Assembly: GCF_947497125.1 (NCBI RefSeq)
Contig: NZ_CANMFI010000003.1
Span: 62,001 to 126,000 of the forward strand
Direction of reading: 5' to 3'
From: an uncultured Polaribacter sp.
GTDB lineage: Bacteria; Bacteroidota; Bacteroidia; Flavobacteriales; Flavobacteriaceae
DNA length: 64,000 nt
This document shows positions 43,400 to 53,063 of the stretch, piece by piece. Every line of letters begins with the position of its first letter. Within the stretch, counting starts at the first letter, position 1. The notes under the pieces were generated by a model. That model worked only from the letters and a program-made list of their open reading frames with translations, did not search any database and was not told the DNA's origin. The translations under genes were made by a program, and so were the position numbers.

Positions 43400-44527
43400 T
43401 TACAAAAAATCTTTTATTTTACTGATTATTAGTTTGTAATCTCTTGAATTATCAACAAAATCCATTTCTGATACATCTATTATTAACGTATTCAAGTTTT
43501 TTTCTGAGCTAATAAAACTTTTATATCCTTTGTGTATCTTGTCTAAATATTCAGCTTCAATACTTTGCTCGTAATCTCTACCTCTTTTTTTTATGTTTTT
43601 TAAAAGTCGATTTGTATCTTGATGTAGGTAGATGTATAAATCTGGTTTTGTAATTTCTTTATACATCAAATCAAACATTTTTCGATACAAAGCAAACTCT
43701 TCACTTGATAGAGTTACTTGCGCAAAAATTAAAGATTTAAAAATATAATAATCTGATATTATAAAGTTTTTAAATAAGTCGAATTGCGCTAAATCATCGG
43801 TTAGTTGTTGATATCTATCTGCCAAAAAACTCATCTCTAAAGGAAAGGCATATCTTTCTTTATCGCTATAAAATTTTGGTAAAAAAGGGTTGTCTGCAAA
43901 ACGTTCTAAGACCAATTTAGCATTATATTCTTCTGAAATCATTTTTGCCAGTGTAGTTTTACCTGCACCTATATTGCCTTCTATTGCTATGTAGTTGTAT
44001 TTTTCTGAAATTGAGATAGGTCTTTCTAGTTTATTTTTTATTTTTTCTATTTTCGAGCTATCGTCACAGTTTTTTAAACAACTAATTAGTTCTTTTTTTT
44101 CTAAAGGATGTATTGTTTTAGATGCAATTTCACACAAGGGTACCATAACAAATTTTCTCTGCAACATTCTTGGGTGCGGTACTATTAATTCTTCAGAAAA
44201 AATTACTTCATTATCAAATAATAAAATATCAATATCTATAATTCTATTTTCATATTCTTTACTACTTGTTCTTTTTCTACCAAGATTATCCTCAATTTTT
44301 AATAATGAGTTTATGAGCTCTTTAGGTTTTTTAGAAGTAGCTATTTTTAAGCAAAGGTTAAAAAAATCTTCACCTTTAAATCCCCATGATGGTGTGGTAT
44401 AGATAGAAGATATTGTTGCTACTTTACCTATACTATCATCGATTAAGTTAATTGCCTGTTGTAAATTTTTTAATTTATCTCCTTGGTTTGTTCCTAGTGA
44501 TAAATATGCGATATGGTGTGTTTTCAT
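43400..44527 (-). CDS. folK: HPPK (FolK) fused to a deoxynucleoside kinase
   Basis: A 375-residue fusion. Residues 5-155 are 2-amino-4-hydroxy-6-hydroxymethyldihydropteridine pyrophosphokinase (YLSLGTNQGDKLKNL, DIDILLFDNE, VPHPRMLQRKFVMVPLCEI), a folate enzyme. Residues 176-375 are a deoxynucleoside kinase with P-loop GNIGAGKT (184-191), an ERF motif with the catalytic Glu, FLADRYQQL and the lid RGRDYEQSIE, which phosphorylates deoxynucleosides for salvage. Both halves look complete. The two activities are joined by a short charged linker. Other flavobacteria have the same fusion from memory. Confidence 0.93.
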   Translation of the reverse strand: MKTHHIAYLSLGTNQGDKLKNLQQAINLIDDSIGKVATISSIYTTPSWGFKGEDFFNLCLKIATSKKPKELINSLLKIEDNLGRKRTSSKEYENRIIDIDILLFDNEVIFSEELIVPHPRMLQRKFVMVPLCEIASKTIHPLEKKELISCLKNCDDSSKIEKIKNKLERPISISEKYNYIAIEGNIGAGKTTLAKMISEEYNAKLVLERFADNPFLPKFYSDKERYAFPLEMSFLADRYQQLTDDLAQFDLFKNFIISDYYIFKSLIFAQVTLSSEEFALYRKMFDLMYKEITKPDLYIYLHQDTNRLLKNIKKRGRDYEQSIEAEYLDKIHKGYKSFISSEKNLNTLIIDVSEMDFVDNSRDYKLIISKIKDFL

Positions 44528-44573
44528 ATAATTTTACAAAGAAAATAAAAGCTTTTTACAAATACCCCATAAA

Positions 44574-44607
44574 CAAAAAAAATCGTCAAAATTAATTGAC
44601 GATTTTT
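44574..44607 (-). terminator. intrinsic terminator of pnp
   Basis: On the minus strand AAATCGTCAA and TTGACGATTT pair around TTAATT-type loop bases, followed by T-rich sequence. Confidence 0.85.
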
Positions 44608-44630
44608 ATACTTTTTAAGAAAACATAAAA

Positions 44631-46877
44631 CTATTCTTCAGTTTTAGGCTCTCTTGGTTTTCTGTCATCGCGTCTGTTATCTCTTCCACGATTATCTCTA
44701 GATCTGTTATCACGTCCTCCAGAGCGTTTGTCATCTCTTGGTGGTCTTGCTACATACCCTTCTGGTTTTGGTAACAATGCTTTTCTAGAAACTTTTTCTT
44801 TACGAGTTCTTGGATCTAAACCGAAGTATTTTACATCAAAAACATCACCCATATTTACTACATCGGTAACATTTTCTGTACGTTCCCAAGCCAATTCAGA
44901 AACATGTAATAACACTTCGTTTCCTGGTGCTTCTACATACTCTACAACAGCACCAAAATCTAACATTTTAATTACTTTAACTTCGTATGCGCTACCAACA
45001 GTTGGTTTAAACAACATCGATTCTATTTTAGCAATTACTTGTTCTATTCCTGCAGGATCTGTTCCAAGAATTTCAATTATTCCTTCTTCAGTTACAGCAT
45101 CTTCAGTAATTACAATAGTAGTACCAGTCTCTTTTTGTAATTCTTGAATGTGTTTACCACCTGGTCCAATAAATGCACCAATCATATCATTAGGGATACG
45201 TCTGTTTACCATTTTAGGTGCATGCGCTTTTACTTCTACATTTGGTGTAGTAATTGTGTCTGTTAATTTCTCTAAAATATGTAAACGACCACTTCTTGCT
45301 TGTTTTAGTGCATTCACTAAAATTTCATAAGAAAGACCTTTTACTTTAATATCCATTTGACAAGCAGTAATTCCTTCTGAAGTACCTGTTACTTTAAAAT
45401 CCATATCTCCTAAATGATCTTCATCACCTAAAATATCAGATAAAACAGCGTAACGATCTCCGTCAGAAATTAATCCCATGGCAATACCAGAAACGGGTCT
45501 TGTCATTTGAACACCTGCATCCATTAATGCCATTGTACCTGCACACACAGTTGCCATAGAAGAAGAACCGTTAGATTCTAATACTTCAGAAACTACTCTT
45601 ACAGTATAAGGGCAATCTGCAGGAATCATTCCTTTTAAACCACGTTGTGCTAAGTTACCATGCCCAACTTCTCTACGTGAAGTACCTCTTAAAGGTCTTG
45701 CTTCACCTGTACAAAAAGGAGGGAAGTTGTAGTGTAAATAGAAGTTTTCTTCGCCTTCGTAAGATGGCATGTCTATTTTATTTGCATCTCTAGATGTACC
45801 TAGAGTTACGGTTGCTAATGCTTGTGTTTCTCCACGTGTAAATATAGAAGAACCATGTACAGATGGTAAATAATCTACTTCACACCATATAGGTCTAATC
45901 TCGTCTGTTTTTCTACCGTCTAAACGCAAACCTTCTGCTAAGGTTAACTCTCTAACAGCATTTTTTTGAGACTTGTTAAAGTATTTACCTACTAAATCTC
46001 CATAATCTTCTAATTCTTCTTCAGTAAATGTAGCTTTTAAAGCTTCTTTTACTTCATCAAAAGCAGCAGAACGTTCTGCTTTAGAAGTTCCTTTTTTAGC
46101 AATTGCGTAACATTTGTCGTAACAAAAGTCATTTATTTTTATTGCCAAAGCTTCATCTTCTCTTTCGCCTTCGTAAGTTCTTGTTTCTTTTTTACCAAAT
46201 GCTTCTGCCAAACGAACTTGTGCAGCACACTGTACTTTTATAGCTTCATGGGCAAATTTAATTGCATCTGCCATTTCTTCTTCAGAAATTTCATCCATTT
46301 CACCTTCTACCATCATAACAGAATCTGCAGAAGCACCAATCATCATATCGATGTCAGACTCTGCCAATTGTGTTCTTGTTGGGTTTATTACAAACTCGCC
46401 ATTTACTCTAGCAACACGTGCTTCAGAAATTGGGCATTCAAAAGGAAAATCTGATAATTGTATCGCTGCTGAAGCTGCTAAACCTGCCAATGCATCTGGC
46501 ATAACATCTTCATCATGAGACATTAATTGAATCATTACTTGTACTTCAGAATGATAATCTTTTGGAAATAATGGACGTAAAACACGGTCTACTAAACGCA
46601 TCGTTAATACTTCTCCATCACTTGGTCTTGCTTCTCTTTTAAAGAATCCTCCAGGATAACGACCTGCGGCAGCAAATTTTTCTCTATAATCTACAGTTAA
46701 TGGTAAAAAGTCTACAGTACCAGCTTTATAGCTAGATACTACAGTACATAATAACATTGCTTTACCCATTTGAACAACAACAGAACCGTGTGCTTGTTTT
46801 GCTAATTTACCGGTTTCTAATGAGATGGTTCTTCCATCTCCAAGGTCTATAACCTCTCTAAATACTTTTGGAATCAT
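44631..46877 (-). CDS. pnp: polyribonucleotide nucleotidyltransferase (PNPase)
   Basis: A 748-residue 3'-5' phosphorolytic exoribonuclease, a trimer in RNA decay. Two RNase PH domains are present ([21 protein letters not shown], seen as [10 protein letters not shown], and the second with [17 protein letters not shown], plus [15 protein letters not shown] holding the catalytic Asp residues). Then come KH ([17 protein letters not shown]) and S1 (about 625-695) domains. The last 45 residues are an Arg/Asp/Gly-rich disordered tail, probably RNA-binding. rpsO lies just upstream, the rpsO-pnp order found in many bacteria. Confidence 0.98.
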   Translation of the reverse strand: MIPKVFREVIDLGDGRTISLETGKLAKQAHGSVVVQMGKAMLLCTVVSSYKAGTVDFLPLTVDYREKFAAAGRYPGGFFKREARPSDGEVLTMRLVDRVLRPLFPKDYHSEVQVMIQLMSHDEDVMPDALAGLAASAAIQLSDFPFECPISEARVARVNGEFVINPTRTQLAESDIDMMIGASADSVMMVEGEMDEISEEEMADAIKFAHEAIKVQCAAQVRLAEAFGKKETRTYEGEREDEALAIKINDFCYDKCYAIAKKGTSKAERSAAFDEVKEALKATFTEEELEDYGDLVGKYFNKSQKNAVRELTLAEGLRLDGRKTDEIRPIWCEVDYLPSVHGSSIFTRGETQALATVTLGTSRDANKIDMPSYEGEENFYLHYNFPPFCTGEARPLRGTSRREVGHGNLAQRGLKGMIPADCPYTVRVVSEVLESNGSSSMATVCAGTMALMDAGVQMTRPVSGIAMGLISDGDRYAVLSDILGDEDHLGDMDFKVTGTSEGITACQMDIKVKGLSYEILVNALKQARSGRLHILEKLTDTITTPNVEVKAHAPKMVNRRIPNDMIGAFIGPGGKHIQELQKETGTTIVITEDAVTEEGIIEILGTDPAGIEQVIAKIESMLFKPTVGSAYEVKVIKMLDFGAVVEYVEAPGNEVLLHVSELAWERTENVTDVVNMGDVFDVKYFGLDPRTRKEKVSRKALLPKPEGYVARPPRDDKRSGGRDNRSRDNRGRDNRRDDRKPREPKTEE

Positions 46878-47019
46878 AAAATTTTAATTCTAATTTTTAA
46901 TTTGTTTGTTGTTGTGTTGTTGTCTGTTGTTGCAATGGAAATACAGAATTATTGTTGGTAACCCTGATTTTTTATATGTTTTCTGATGTTGTTAGTTTCA
47001 GAATTTAATTTGATTAAAA

Positions 47020-47051
47020 TAAAAAAGAGGCGCGTTTAAGCACCTCTTTTT
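47020..47051 (-). terminator. intrinsic terminator of rpsO
   Basis: On the minus strand GAGGTGC and GCGCCTC pair around TTAAAC, with A- and T-runs. It separates rpsO from pnp. Confidence 0.85.
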
Positions 47052-47058
47052 GTAAGAA

Positions 47059-47328
47059 TTATTTTCTAATTCCTAATTCTTTGATAATTGCACGATATCT
47101 ATTGATTTCTGTTTTCTTAAGATAATCTAATAAACTTTTACGTTTACCTACCAACATAACTAATGAACGCTCTGTGTTAAAATCTTTACGATTTTTCTTT
47201 AAGTGTAATGTTAAGTGGTTTATTCTGTGTGTGAATAACGCAATTTGCCCTTCTGAAGAACCGGTATCGTTTTTTCCCTTACCATGCTTTTCGAAAATGC
47301 TTTCTTTTACTTCTTTAGTTAAATACAT
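47059..47328 (-). CDS. rpsO: 30S ribosomal protein S15
   Basis: An 89-residue primary 16S rRNA-binding protein of exact family length. TGSSEGQIALFTHRINHLT, LKKNRKDFNTERSLVMLVGKR, read as HLKKNRKDF and LVGKRKSLLDYLKK, define it. It lies upstream of pnp but with its own terminator. Confidence 0.98.
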   Translation of the reverse strand: MYLTKEVKESIFEKHGKGKNDTGSSEGQIALFTHRINHLTLHLKKNRKDFNTERSLVMLVGKRKSLLDYLKKTEINRYRAIIKELGIRK

Positions 47329-47383
47329 TCCAATATTATTTAAATGATTATTATGTATGTCAATGATGTTTTCATTGAAGCTG

Positions 47384-47391
47384 CAAATATA
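47384..47391 (-). promoter_or_regulatory. putative -7 box for rpsO
   Basis: The minus strand reads TATATTTG, 55 bases before the rpsO ATG. A minus-strand TTTG lies 24 bases upstream, slightly far. Confidence 0.55.
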
Positions 47392-47511
47392 TAATTATTT
47401 TTCAAATAAAAAACGCAAACAATTAGATTATTAAAGACCTTTTTGTTGTGCTAGTTTTTTATTTGTAATAATTTAATTATCATTATATTGTCTTAAGTTA
47501 ATAAGTTAAAA

Positions 47512-48372
47512 TTATGATGCTCTAACTGGTATATTCTGAATTAAATCGATATACAAGTTAATTTGTTTTTTTAGATTTTTACGTTCGTAGATCGCATCTA
47601 AGAAACCGTGTTCTAAAACAAATTCAGATTTTTGAAATCCTTCAGGTAAATCTTTACCCGTAGTATCTTTTACAACTCTTGGTCCTGCAAAGGCAATTAA
47701 GGCATTTGGCTCTGCAATATTAATATCGCCTAGCATAGCATAAGAAGCTGTTGTACCGCCTGTTGTTGGATCTGTACACAAAGAAATATAAGGTATTTTA
47801 ACCTCGGCTAATTGTGCTAGTTTTGCAGATGTTTTTACCAATTGCATTAAAGAGAGTGATGCTTCCATCATTCGTGCACCTCCAGATTTTGAGATCATTA
47901 AAAATGGAATCTTATTTTTTATTGAATAATCAATAGCTCTGGCAATTTTTTCTCCTACTACAGATCCCATTGAACCTCCAATAAAAGCAAAATCCATCGC
48001 AGCAATTACGATATCTTTTCCTAAAGATTTACCAACAGCTGTTCTTACAGCATCGTTTAGTTTCGTCTTTTCTTGAGCAGCTTTTAAACGGTCTGGATAT
48101 TTTTTTGTGTCCTCAAAATTTAAAGGATCTTTAGAGGTTAAAGTCTTGTCTAGTTCTTTAAACTTATTATCATCAAAAAGTAATTCGAAATATTCTTTAC
48201 TTCCAATTCTTACGTGATAGCCATCTTCTGGACTTACATATAAGTTTCTTTTTAATTCTTCTGTATCTATAATTTTGCCACTAGGTGTTTTGTACCACAA
48301 GCCTTTCGGAGTGTCTTTTTTGTCTTCTGTAGAGGTTTGAATCCCTTTGTCTGTTCTTTTAAACCAAGCCAT
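47512..48372 (-). CDS. accD: acetyl-CoA carboxylase carboxyltransferase subunit beta, zinc-less form
   Basis: A 286-residue subunit that, with AccA, transfers carboxyl from biotin to acetyl-CoA in fatty acid synthesis. In most bacteria the N terminus has a four-cysteine zinc ribbon; here [20 protein letters not shown], then [10 protein letters not shown], aligns to that region with Thr/Ser/Gly in place of the first pair and S47/D50 in place of CPKC. The crotonase-fold core is intact ([38 protein letters not shown]). It lies near fbaA but with a separate transcript. Confidence 0.96.
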   Translation of the reverse strand: MAWFKRTDKGIQTSTEDKKDTPKGLWYKTPSGKIIDTEELKRNLYVSPEDGYHVRIGSKEYFELLFDDNKFKELDKTLTSKDPLNFEDTKKYPDRLKAAQEKTKLNDAVRTAVGKSLGKDIVIAAMDFAFIGGSMGSVVGEKIARAIDYSIKNKIPFLMISKSGGARMMEASLSLMQLVKTSAKLAQLAEVKIPYISLCTDPTTGGTTASYAMLGDINIAEPNALIAFAGPRVVKDTTGKDLPEGFQKSEFVLEHGFLDAIYERKNLKKQINLYIDLIQNIPVRAS

Positions 48373-48552
48373 GTTAATAGGTGTTTGTTTTAATTTTTCA
48401 CTTTAAAATACATTATTTTAAAATAATAGTTGAGCTACAAATGTAAAAGAAATTTTATTAATTATCCTTTCTTCTTTTGTGATTATTGTAAAGTTTGATA
48501 AACACTTGTTTTTAAGATGTTATTTACAAACTAACTTTAGATTTTTAAACTT

Positions 48553-48586
48553 AAAAAGCACTTTGAGAGTGTCAAAGTGCTTTTTT
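48553..48586 (-). terminator. intrinsic terminator of fbaA
   Basis: AAAGCACTTTGA and TCAAAGTGCTTT pair around GAGTG/CACTC, with short T-runs on both strands. Confidence 0.88.
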
Positions 48587-48604
48587 GTATTTATAAATAA
48601 CTTT

Positions 48605-49672
48605 TTACAAAGTATCTACATTGTTTAAATCTGCGAAAGCTTGTTTTAAACGAGTTTTAAAGGTGCTTTCTCCTTCACGTAACCATTTTCTTGGGTCGTA
48701 GTATTTTTTATTTGGTTGTTCTGCACCATCAGGATTACCAATTTGAGTTGCTAAATAAGCAGCTTTACCTTGCATGTAATCTCTAATACCTTCTGTAAAA
48801 GCAAATTGCAAGTCGGTGTCAATATTCATTTTAATAACACCATAACCAATAGCTTCTCTAATTTCTTCTAGCGTAGAACCAGAACCACCATGAAAAACAA
48901 AATCGATGTGATTTTCTTCTACTCCGTATTTTTTAGTGATAAATTCTTGAGAATTTTTTAAGATTTTTGGTGTTAATTTAACGTTTCCAGGTTTGTAAAC
49001 GCCGTGTACATTACCAAATGCAGCTGCAATTGTAAATTGATGAGATACTTTTAATAACTCTTCATAAGCGTAGGCTACTTCTTCTGGCTGTGTGTATAGT
49101 TTAGAAACATCAACATCAGAGTTATCTACACCATCTTCTTCACCACCAGTTATTCCTAATTCTATTTCTAAAGTCATCCCTATTTTACTCATACGAGCTA
49201 AATAAGTTTTACAGATTTCTATATTTTCTTTTAATGGCTCTTCAGATAAATCTATCATGTGAGAACTGTACAAAGATTTTCCTGTTTCAGCAAAATGCTT
49301 CTCAGAGGCATCTAATAAACCGTCTATCCAAGGCAATAATTTTTTAGCAGCGTGGTCTGTATGTAAAATAACAGGTACGCCATAAGCAACTGCTAATTCA
49401 TGTATGTGTTTTGCACCGGCAACAGCACCTGCAATAGCAGCTTTTTCACCATCGTTAGATAAGCCTTTTCCTGCGTTAAATTGTGCGCCACCGTTAGAAA
49501 ACTGAATAATAACAGGAGCGTTTAACTCTTTTGCTGTCTCTAATACGGCATTGATTGTGTTAGATCCAACAACGTTTACTGCTGGTAAAGCAAATCCTTT
49601 TTCTTTTGCAAGTTTAAAAATAGCTTGTACTTCTTTTCCAGTAGCAACTCCTGGCTTTATTGTATGACTCAT
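48605..49672 (-). CDS. fbaA: class II fructose-bisphosphate aldolase
   Basis: A 355-residue zinc aldolase cleaving fructose-1,6-bisphosphate in glycolysis and reversing it in gluconeogenesis. Zinc and catalytic motifs are VILHTDHAAKKLL, ELGITGGEEDGVDNS, FGNVHGVY and VFHGGSGS. The start at 49672 (MSHTIKPGV) was preferred to an ATG six codons upstream because it fits family N termini. A TATTTTTG box lies on the minus strand at 49702-49709. Confidence 0.96.
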   Translation of the reverse strand: MSHTIKPGVATGKEVQAIFKLAKEKGFALPAVNVVGSNTINAVLETAKELNAPVIIQFSNGGAQFNAGKGLSNDGEKAAIAGAVAGAKHIHELAVAYGVPVILHTDHAAKKLLPWIDGLLDASEKHFAETGKSLYSSHMIDLSEEPLKENIEICKTYLARMSKIGMTLEIELGITGGEEDGVDNSDVDVSKLYTQPEEVAYAYEELLKVSHQFTIAAAFGNVHGVYKPGNVKLTPKILKNSQEFITKKYGVEENHIDFVFHGGSGSTLEEIREAIGYGVIKMNIDTDLQFAFTEGIRDYMQGKAAYLATQIGNPDGAEQPNKKYYDPRKWLREGESTFKTRLKQAFADLNNVDTL

Positions 49673-49701
49673 GGTTGTGTTTTTTAACATTAAATTCTCA
49701 T

Positions 49702-49709
49702 CAAAAATA
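49702..49709 (-). promoter_or_regulatory. putative -7 box for fbaA
   Basis: The minus strand reads TATTTTTG, matching TAnnTTTG, 29 bases before the chosen fbaA start. No clear -33 element; the palindrome ATAACG-AAAA-CGTTAT (49739-49754) lies just upstream. Confidence 0.45.
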
Positions 49710-49738
49710 CTAAAACTAGGGCTTATTAAATGAATAAA

Positions 49739-49754
49739 ATAACGAAAACGTTAT
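49739..49754. promoter_or_regulatory. short palindrome between tamL and fbaA
   Basis: ATAACG-AAAA-CGTTAT. Read on the minus strand it is followed by TTTATT and could be a weak terminator of tamL; it also sits where an operator for fbaA could be. I cannot decide between them. Confidence 0.35.
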
Positions 49755-49770
49755 CGGTTATTAGCATTTT

Positions 49771-52260
49771 TTAAAACGGATAATTAATTCCTACATTGTA
49801 AACAGCACTGTTAAAATTATAATTTTTAAACCATTTGTTACCTTCTAAATAAGGCTCATAGGTTTTAAAGCCAACATCTAATCTTAAGATTAAAAAATTA
49901 AAATCTAAACGTGCTCCAATACCGCTTCCTACAGCAATATTTTTTAAAGAGCTAATGCCTTTAAATGTTGCAGATTTTTCTACAAATTCAGAACCAGAAA
50001 TATCCCAAATGTTTCCCGCATCAATAAATAAGGCTCCTTTAAGTTTGCTAATTACATTAAAACGATATTCTGCACTTGTTAAAAACTTTAAGCTACCGAT
50101 ATTAAACTCTAAGCCCGTATTACTACTTCCTGGTCCTAGTTCATAGGTTTGCCAAGCTCTAATATCATTAGAGCCACCTGCAAAATAACTTTTAGTAAAA
50201 GGAATGTCTGAATTTCCGTAAGGTAAAATGGCACCTAAAAAAGATCTGAATCCAACTACAGCATTCGAGCCAACATTCCAGAACTGTTTGTATTCGAAAT
50301 CAGTTTTAAAATATTGAGCCAGCGGTATTTTTGCAAATGTTTTTTTATCGTTTGCATTTTTGGTGTTAGAGATTAATCCTAAAATATTACCAGAATTAGA
50401 AATTCTTGCCTTAAAAAATGAAAAATTATTATCATTAAAGTTTGATTGCCCATTGTAGGTAAATGAATAGGCTAGAACCGGAATTAAAAAATCTGAGGTT
50501 ATAATATTGTATCTGTTTAATATATTTAATGCTGTGTTATATTCTTCTGGATTTGAAGCTTGAAAACTACTGTTCTCTGCAACATCATTCATGAATTTAA
50601 TAGTTTCAGAAAATTTGGTTTGATTAACTGGAAGCGAAAAGTTAGCATCATTGTTTAAAACTTTCCCTACTGAGTTAAGTGATTTAAATTCAGAACTATA
50701 AATATCAAAATAGCTACCAATATTTAAATTCTGAATGTATTGTGTGTTAAAAATTTCTAGTTGAATTGTTTTCTTTGAATTATACTGCCATTTATAATCC
50801 GATAAAAAAGTAATGGCTTGTCTGTCTAATCCTATGTTTTTTTGAAAACTAGAACCAATAGAAAAAAGGGTTCTAGGAGACATTTCTTTAGGTACTAATT
50901 TGTTAAGTCCGAAAGGAGCAATAAATCTTGGTATTTCTAAAGAAGCATCTGCACCAATCTCCCAACCCGGTCCGCTATTTGAATTAAAATAAGAGCCTAA
51001 AAAAGAAAACTTAAGTAATTCGGCTCCTCTAAATGCGTTTCTGTTTGTGATAGAAAACTTAGCAGAGGTACCAATATTCCGAATGTTAGAATGGGTGATT
51101 TCTGTTTCTAAACCTGTCGTAAACTTTTCGATTGGGGTTAAAAATATACTCATTTTTAGTTGGTCATCGGTGCCAGCTATTGGGCTAAATTGTATGTTGG
51201 TAGATTTAAAGTTTTTTAAAGACTTTAAGTGGTTTCTTGTTAGGTTTCTTAGGGTATCTTTATAAACATCGCCTGGTTTTAAGAAAATTGATTGCGATAA
51301 ATACTTCGGATTATACTTAATTTTATCGTGAGCAAAATAATTTATCCCTTTGTAATTTACAGAGTCTAAAAAAGTTTCTCCTTTTTTTGTGAAAGTATAA
51401 TCTGTAACGATGCTTACTTCTTTAATTTTCTGAACCTTATAAGGTGTACTTATATAGTTGCCGTTTTTTTCTTCGATTCTTTTTCCTGAAATTAAAAAAT
51501 CGACATTGGTCTTGTAATCAGCTCTTGTAGAATCTACATAAAACCCTAAAGCTGCTTCTGTAAAATGATAAATACCACTGTTTCTATATAGTTTAAGTAC
51601 TCTGTTTGCTTCGTTTCTAAATGTTTTGTCATTGTATTGGTTGCCAGACAATAACAAAGATGAACTATTGCTATTTTTGTAGATACTATCTAAAACAGCA
51701 GTTTCAGTTTTTATCTTTATAGTGTCTAAAATAGTAGGTTTCCCTTTGGTAATATGGTATTCTACGATGGCTTTTTTATCTTTATTTCTTTTTATTACAG
51801 TATCTACTTTTGATGAAAAATAACCTTGTGTTTTATAATATGCCCATAGATTATCTGCAGTTCTTTTTATTTTTGATTCATTAATAACTTCTGGCTCTTC
51901 ATAATTTAAAAACCAATTATTTAAACCAATAAAAGTTTTTGCATACCCAATACTTTGTTTGTTAGAAAAAATACGATTGATAAAATTATAAGAGCGTTTA
52001 TTTTTTTTACGCCATTCTGTTACTGTTTTTGGTTTATTATGATTACCAAGGTTATGTATGTATAGGCCAAAAGGCATGTTTAAAAAACGAGCATTTGGTT
52101 TTTGTAGAATGTATTTTTCTAAATCACTGTTTTTATTTTTTATACTATCAACAATAATGTAGTTTTGCGTTAGCATATAATCTTCTTTGGCAACATGTTT
52201 TGTAGAGTTACATGACACCAATACAAGAAGTAATAAAAAGATTATAGATTTTTTTTTCAT
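49771..52260 (-). CDS. TamL-type lipoprotein of the BamA/TamA (Omp85) family
   Basis: An 829-residue outer-membrane assembly protein. The N terminus MKKKSIIFLLLLVLVSC is a lipoprotein signal (Cys17), unlike classical TamA, and matches TamL described for Bacteroidota. POTRA-like domains (about 130-420) precede a 16-strand barrel domain with the Omp85 signatures PFTKSYFAGGSNDIRAWQ, seen as YFAGGSNDIRAW, GSLKFLTSAEYRFNV and GALFIDAGNIW. It ends YNVGINYPF, with the aromatic last residue typical of barrels. The ATG at 52326 was rejected as it precedes the signal sequence. No tamB is nearby. Confidence 0.88.
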   Translation of the reverse strand: MKKKSIIFLLLLVLVSCNSTKHVAKEDYMLTQNYIIVDSIKNKNSDLEKYILQKPNARFLNMPFGLYIHNLGNHNKPKTVTEWRKKNKRSYNFINRIFSNKQSIGYAKTFIGLNNWFLNYEEPEVINESKIKRTADNLWAYYKTQGYFSSKVDTVIKRNKDKKAIVEYHITKGKPTILDTIKIKTETAVLDSIYKNSNSSSLLLSGNQYNDKTFRNEANRVLKLYRNSGIYHFTEAALGFYVDSTRADYKTNVDFLISGKRIEEKNGNYISTPYKVQKIKEVSIVTDYTFTKKGETFLDSVNYKGINYFAHDKIKYNPKYLSQSIFLKPGDVYKDTLRNLTRNHLKSLKNFKSTNIQFSPIAGTDDQLKMSIFLTPIEKFTTGLETEITHSNIRNIGTSAKFSITNRNAFRGAELLKFSFLGSYFNSNSGPGWEIGADASLEIPRFIAPFGLNKLVPKEMSPRTLFSIGSSFQKNIGLDRQAITFLSDYKWQYNSKKTIQLEIFNTQYIQNLNIGSYFDIYSSEFKSLNSVGKVLNNDANFSLPVNQTKFSETIKFMNDVAENSSFQASNPEEYNTALNILNRYNIITSDFLIPVLAYSFTYNGQSNFNDNNFSFFKARISNSGNILGLISNTKNANDKKTFAKIPLAQYFKTDFEYKQFWNVGSNAVVGFRSFLGAILPYGNSDIPFTKSYFAGGSNDIRAWQTYELGPGSSNTGLEFNIGSLKFLTSAEYRFNVISKLKGALFIDAGNIWDISGSEFVEKSATFKGISSLKNIAVGSGIGARLDFNFLILRLDVGFKTYEPYLEGNKWFKNYNFNSAVYNVGINYPF

Positions 52261-52329
52261 TATTTTAGTACTGCTATAAAGTTCAAAAGTAGTATTTTTC
52301 GCTGGTATATTTACAATTACAATCAACTA

Positions 52330-53058
52330 ATGAGTCTCTCAAAAAAACAACTTAAATTAATTACAAGTTTATCGCATAAAAAGTACCGACAAAAGCATCA
52401 GTTATTTATTGCAGAAGGTGTAAAAGTGGTTGCCGAATTATTAGATTCTAGTTTTGAGGTTGTTACTCTTTTTTGTACTGATGATTTTTCTACCTCTTTA
52501 GCAGAGGACAAAATTGTTCGTATATCTGAAGTAGATTTACAAAAGATAAGTAGTTTAAAATCTGCGAACAAAGTCTTAGGTGTTTTTAAAATACCAGTTT
52601 TAAAACCTTTACAAAACAATCAATTGGTTGTAGCTTTAGATGCTTTAAATGATCCTGGTAATTTAGGAACTATTATTCGTTTATGTGATTGGTATGGTGT
52701 AACAGAGTTGGTTTGTTCTTTAGACACGGTAGATTGTTATAACGCCAAGGTAGTACAAGCTAGTATGGGGTCTTTAACGCGGGTTTCTGTTCATTATGTA
52801 GATTTAATATCGTATTTAAAAGAGGTGAAATTACCAACCTTTATAGCAGATATGGATGGAGAAAATGTTTACAAATCTACGCTGCCAAATTCAGCAATTC
52901 TTATTATGGGTAATGAAGCCAATGGTGTATCAAAAGAAATAAAAGAGCTTATATCTAATAAAATATCAATTCCTAGGTTTGGTGTGCATCAACAAACAGA
53001 GAGTTTAAATGTAGCAACAGCAACAGCCATTTTGTTAAGCGAGTTTAAAAGAGGATAA
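52330..53058 (+). CDS. TrmH/SpoU-family RNA 2'-O-methyltransferase
   Basis: A 242-residue SPOUT methyltransferase. An N-terminal substrate-binding domain (about 1-95; KKYRQKHQLFIAEG) is followed by the knotted SAM domain with ALNDPGNLGTIIRLCDWYG, IMGNEANGVSKE and a C-terminal SLNVATATAILLSEF. It modifies ribose in rRNA or tRNA; the exact target (RlmB-like or other) is not determinable. It is the lone plus-strand gene in a minus-strand block, divergent from tamL and convergent with porT. Confidence 0.92.
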   Translation: MSLSKKQLKLITSLSHKKYRQKHQLFIAEGVKVVAELLDSSFEVVTLFCTDDFSTSLAEDKIVRISEVDLQKISSLKSANKVLGVFKIPVLKPLQNNQLVVALDALNDPGNLGTIIRLCDWYGVTELVCSLDTVDCYNAKVVQASMGSLTRVSVHYVDLISYLKEVKLPTFIADMDGENVYKSTLPNSAILIMGNEANGVSKEIKELISNKISIPRFGVHQQTESLNVATATAILLSEFKRG

Positions 53059-53063
53059 TGTTT

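Noticed and set aside
52261-52326. N-terminal extension of the TamL gene
   Set aside because: It would place 22 residues before a clear lipoprotein signal peptide.
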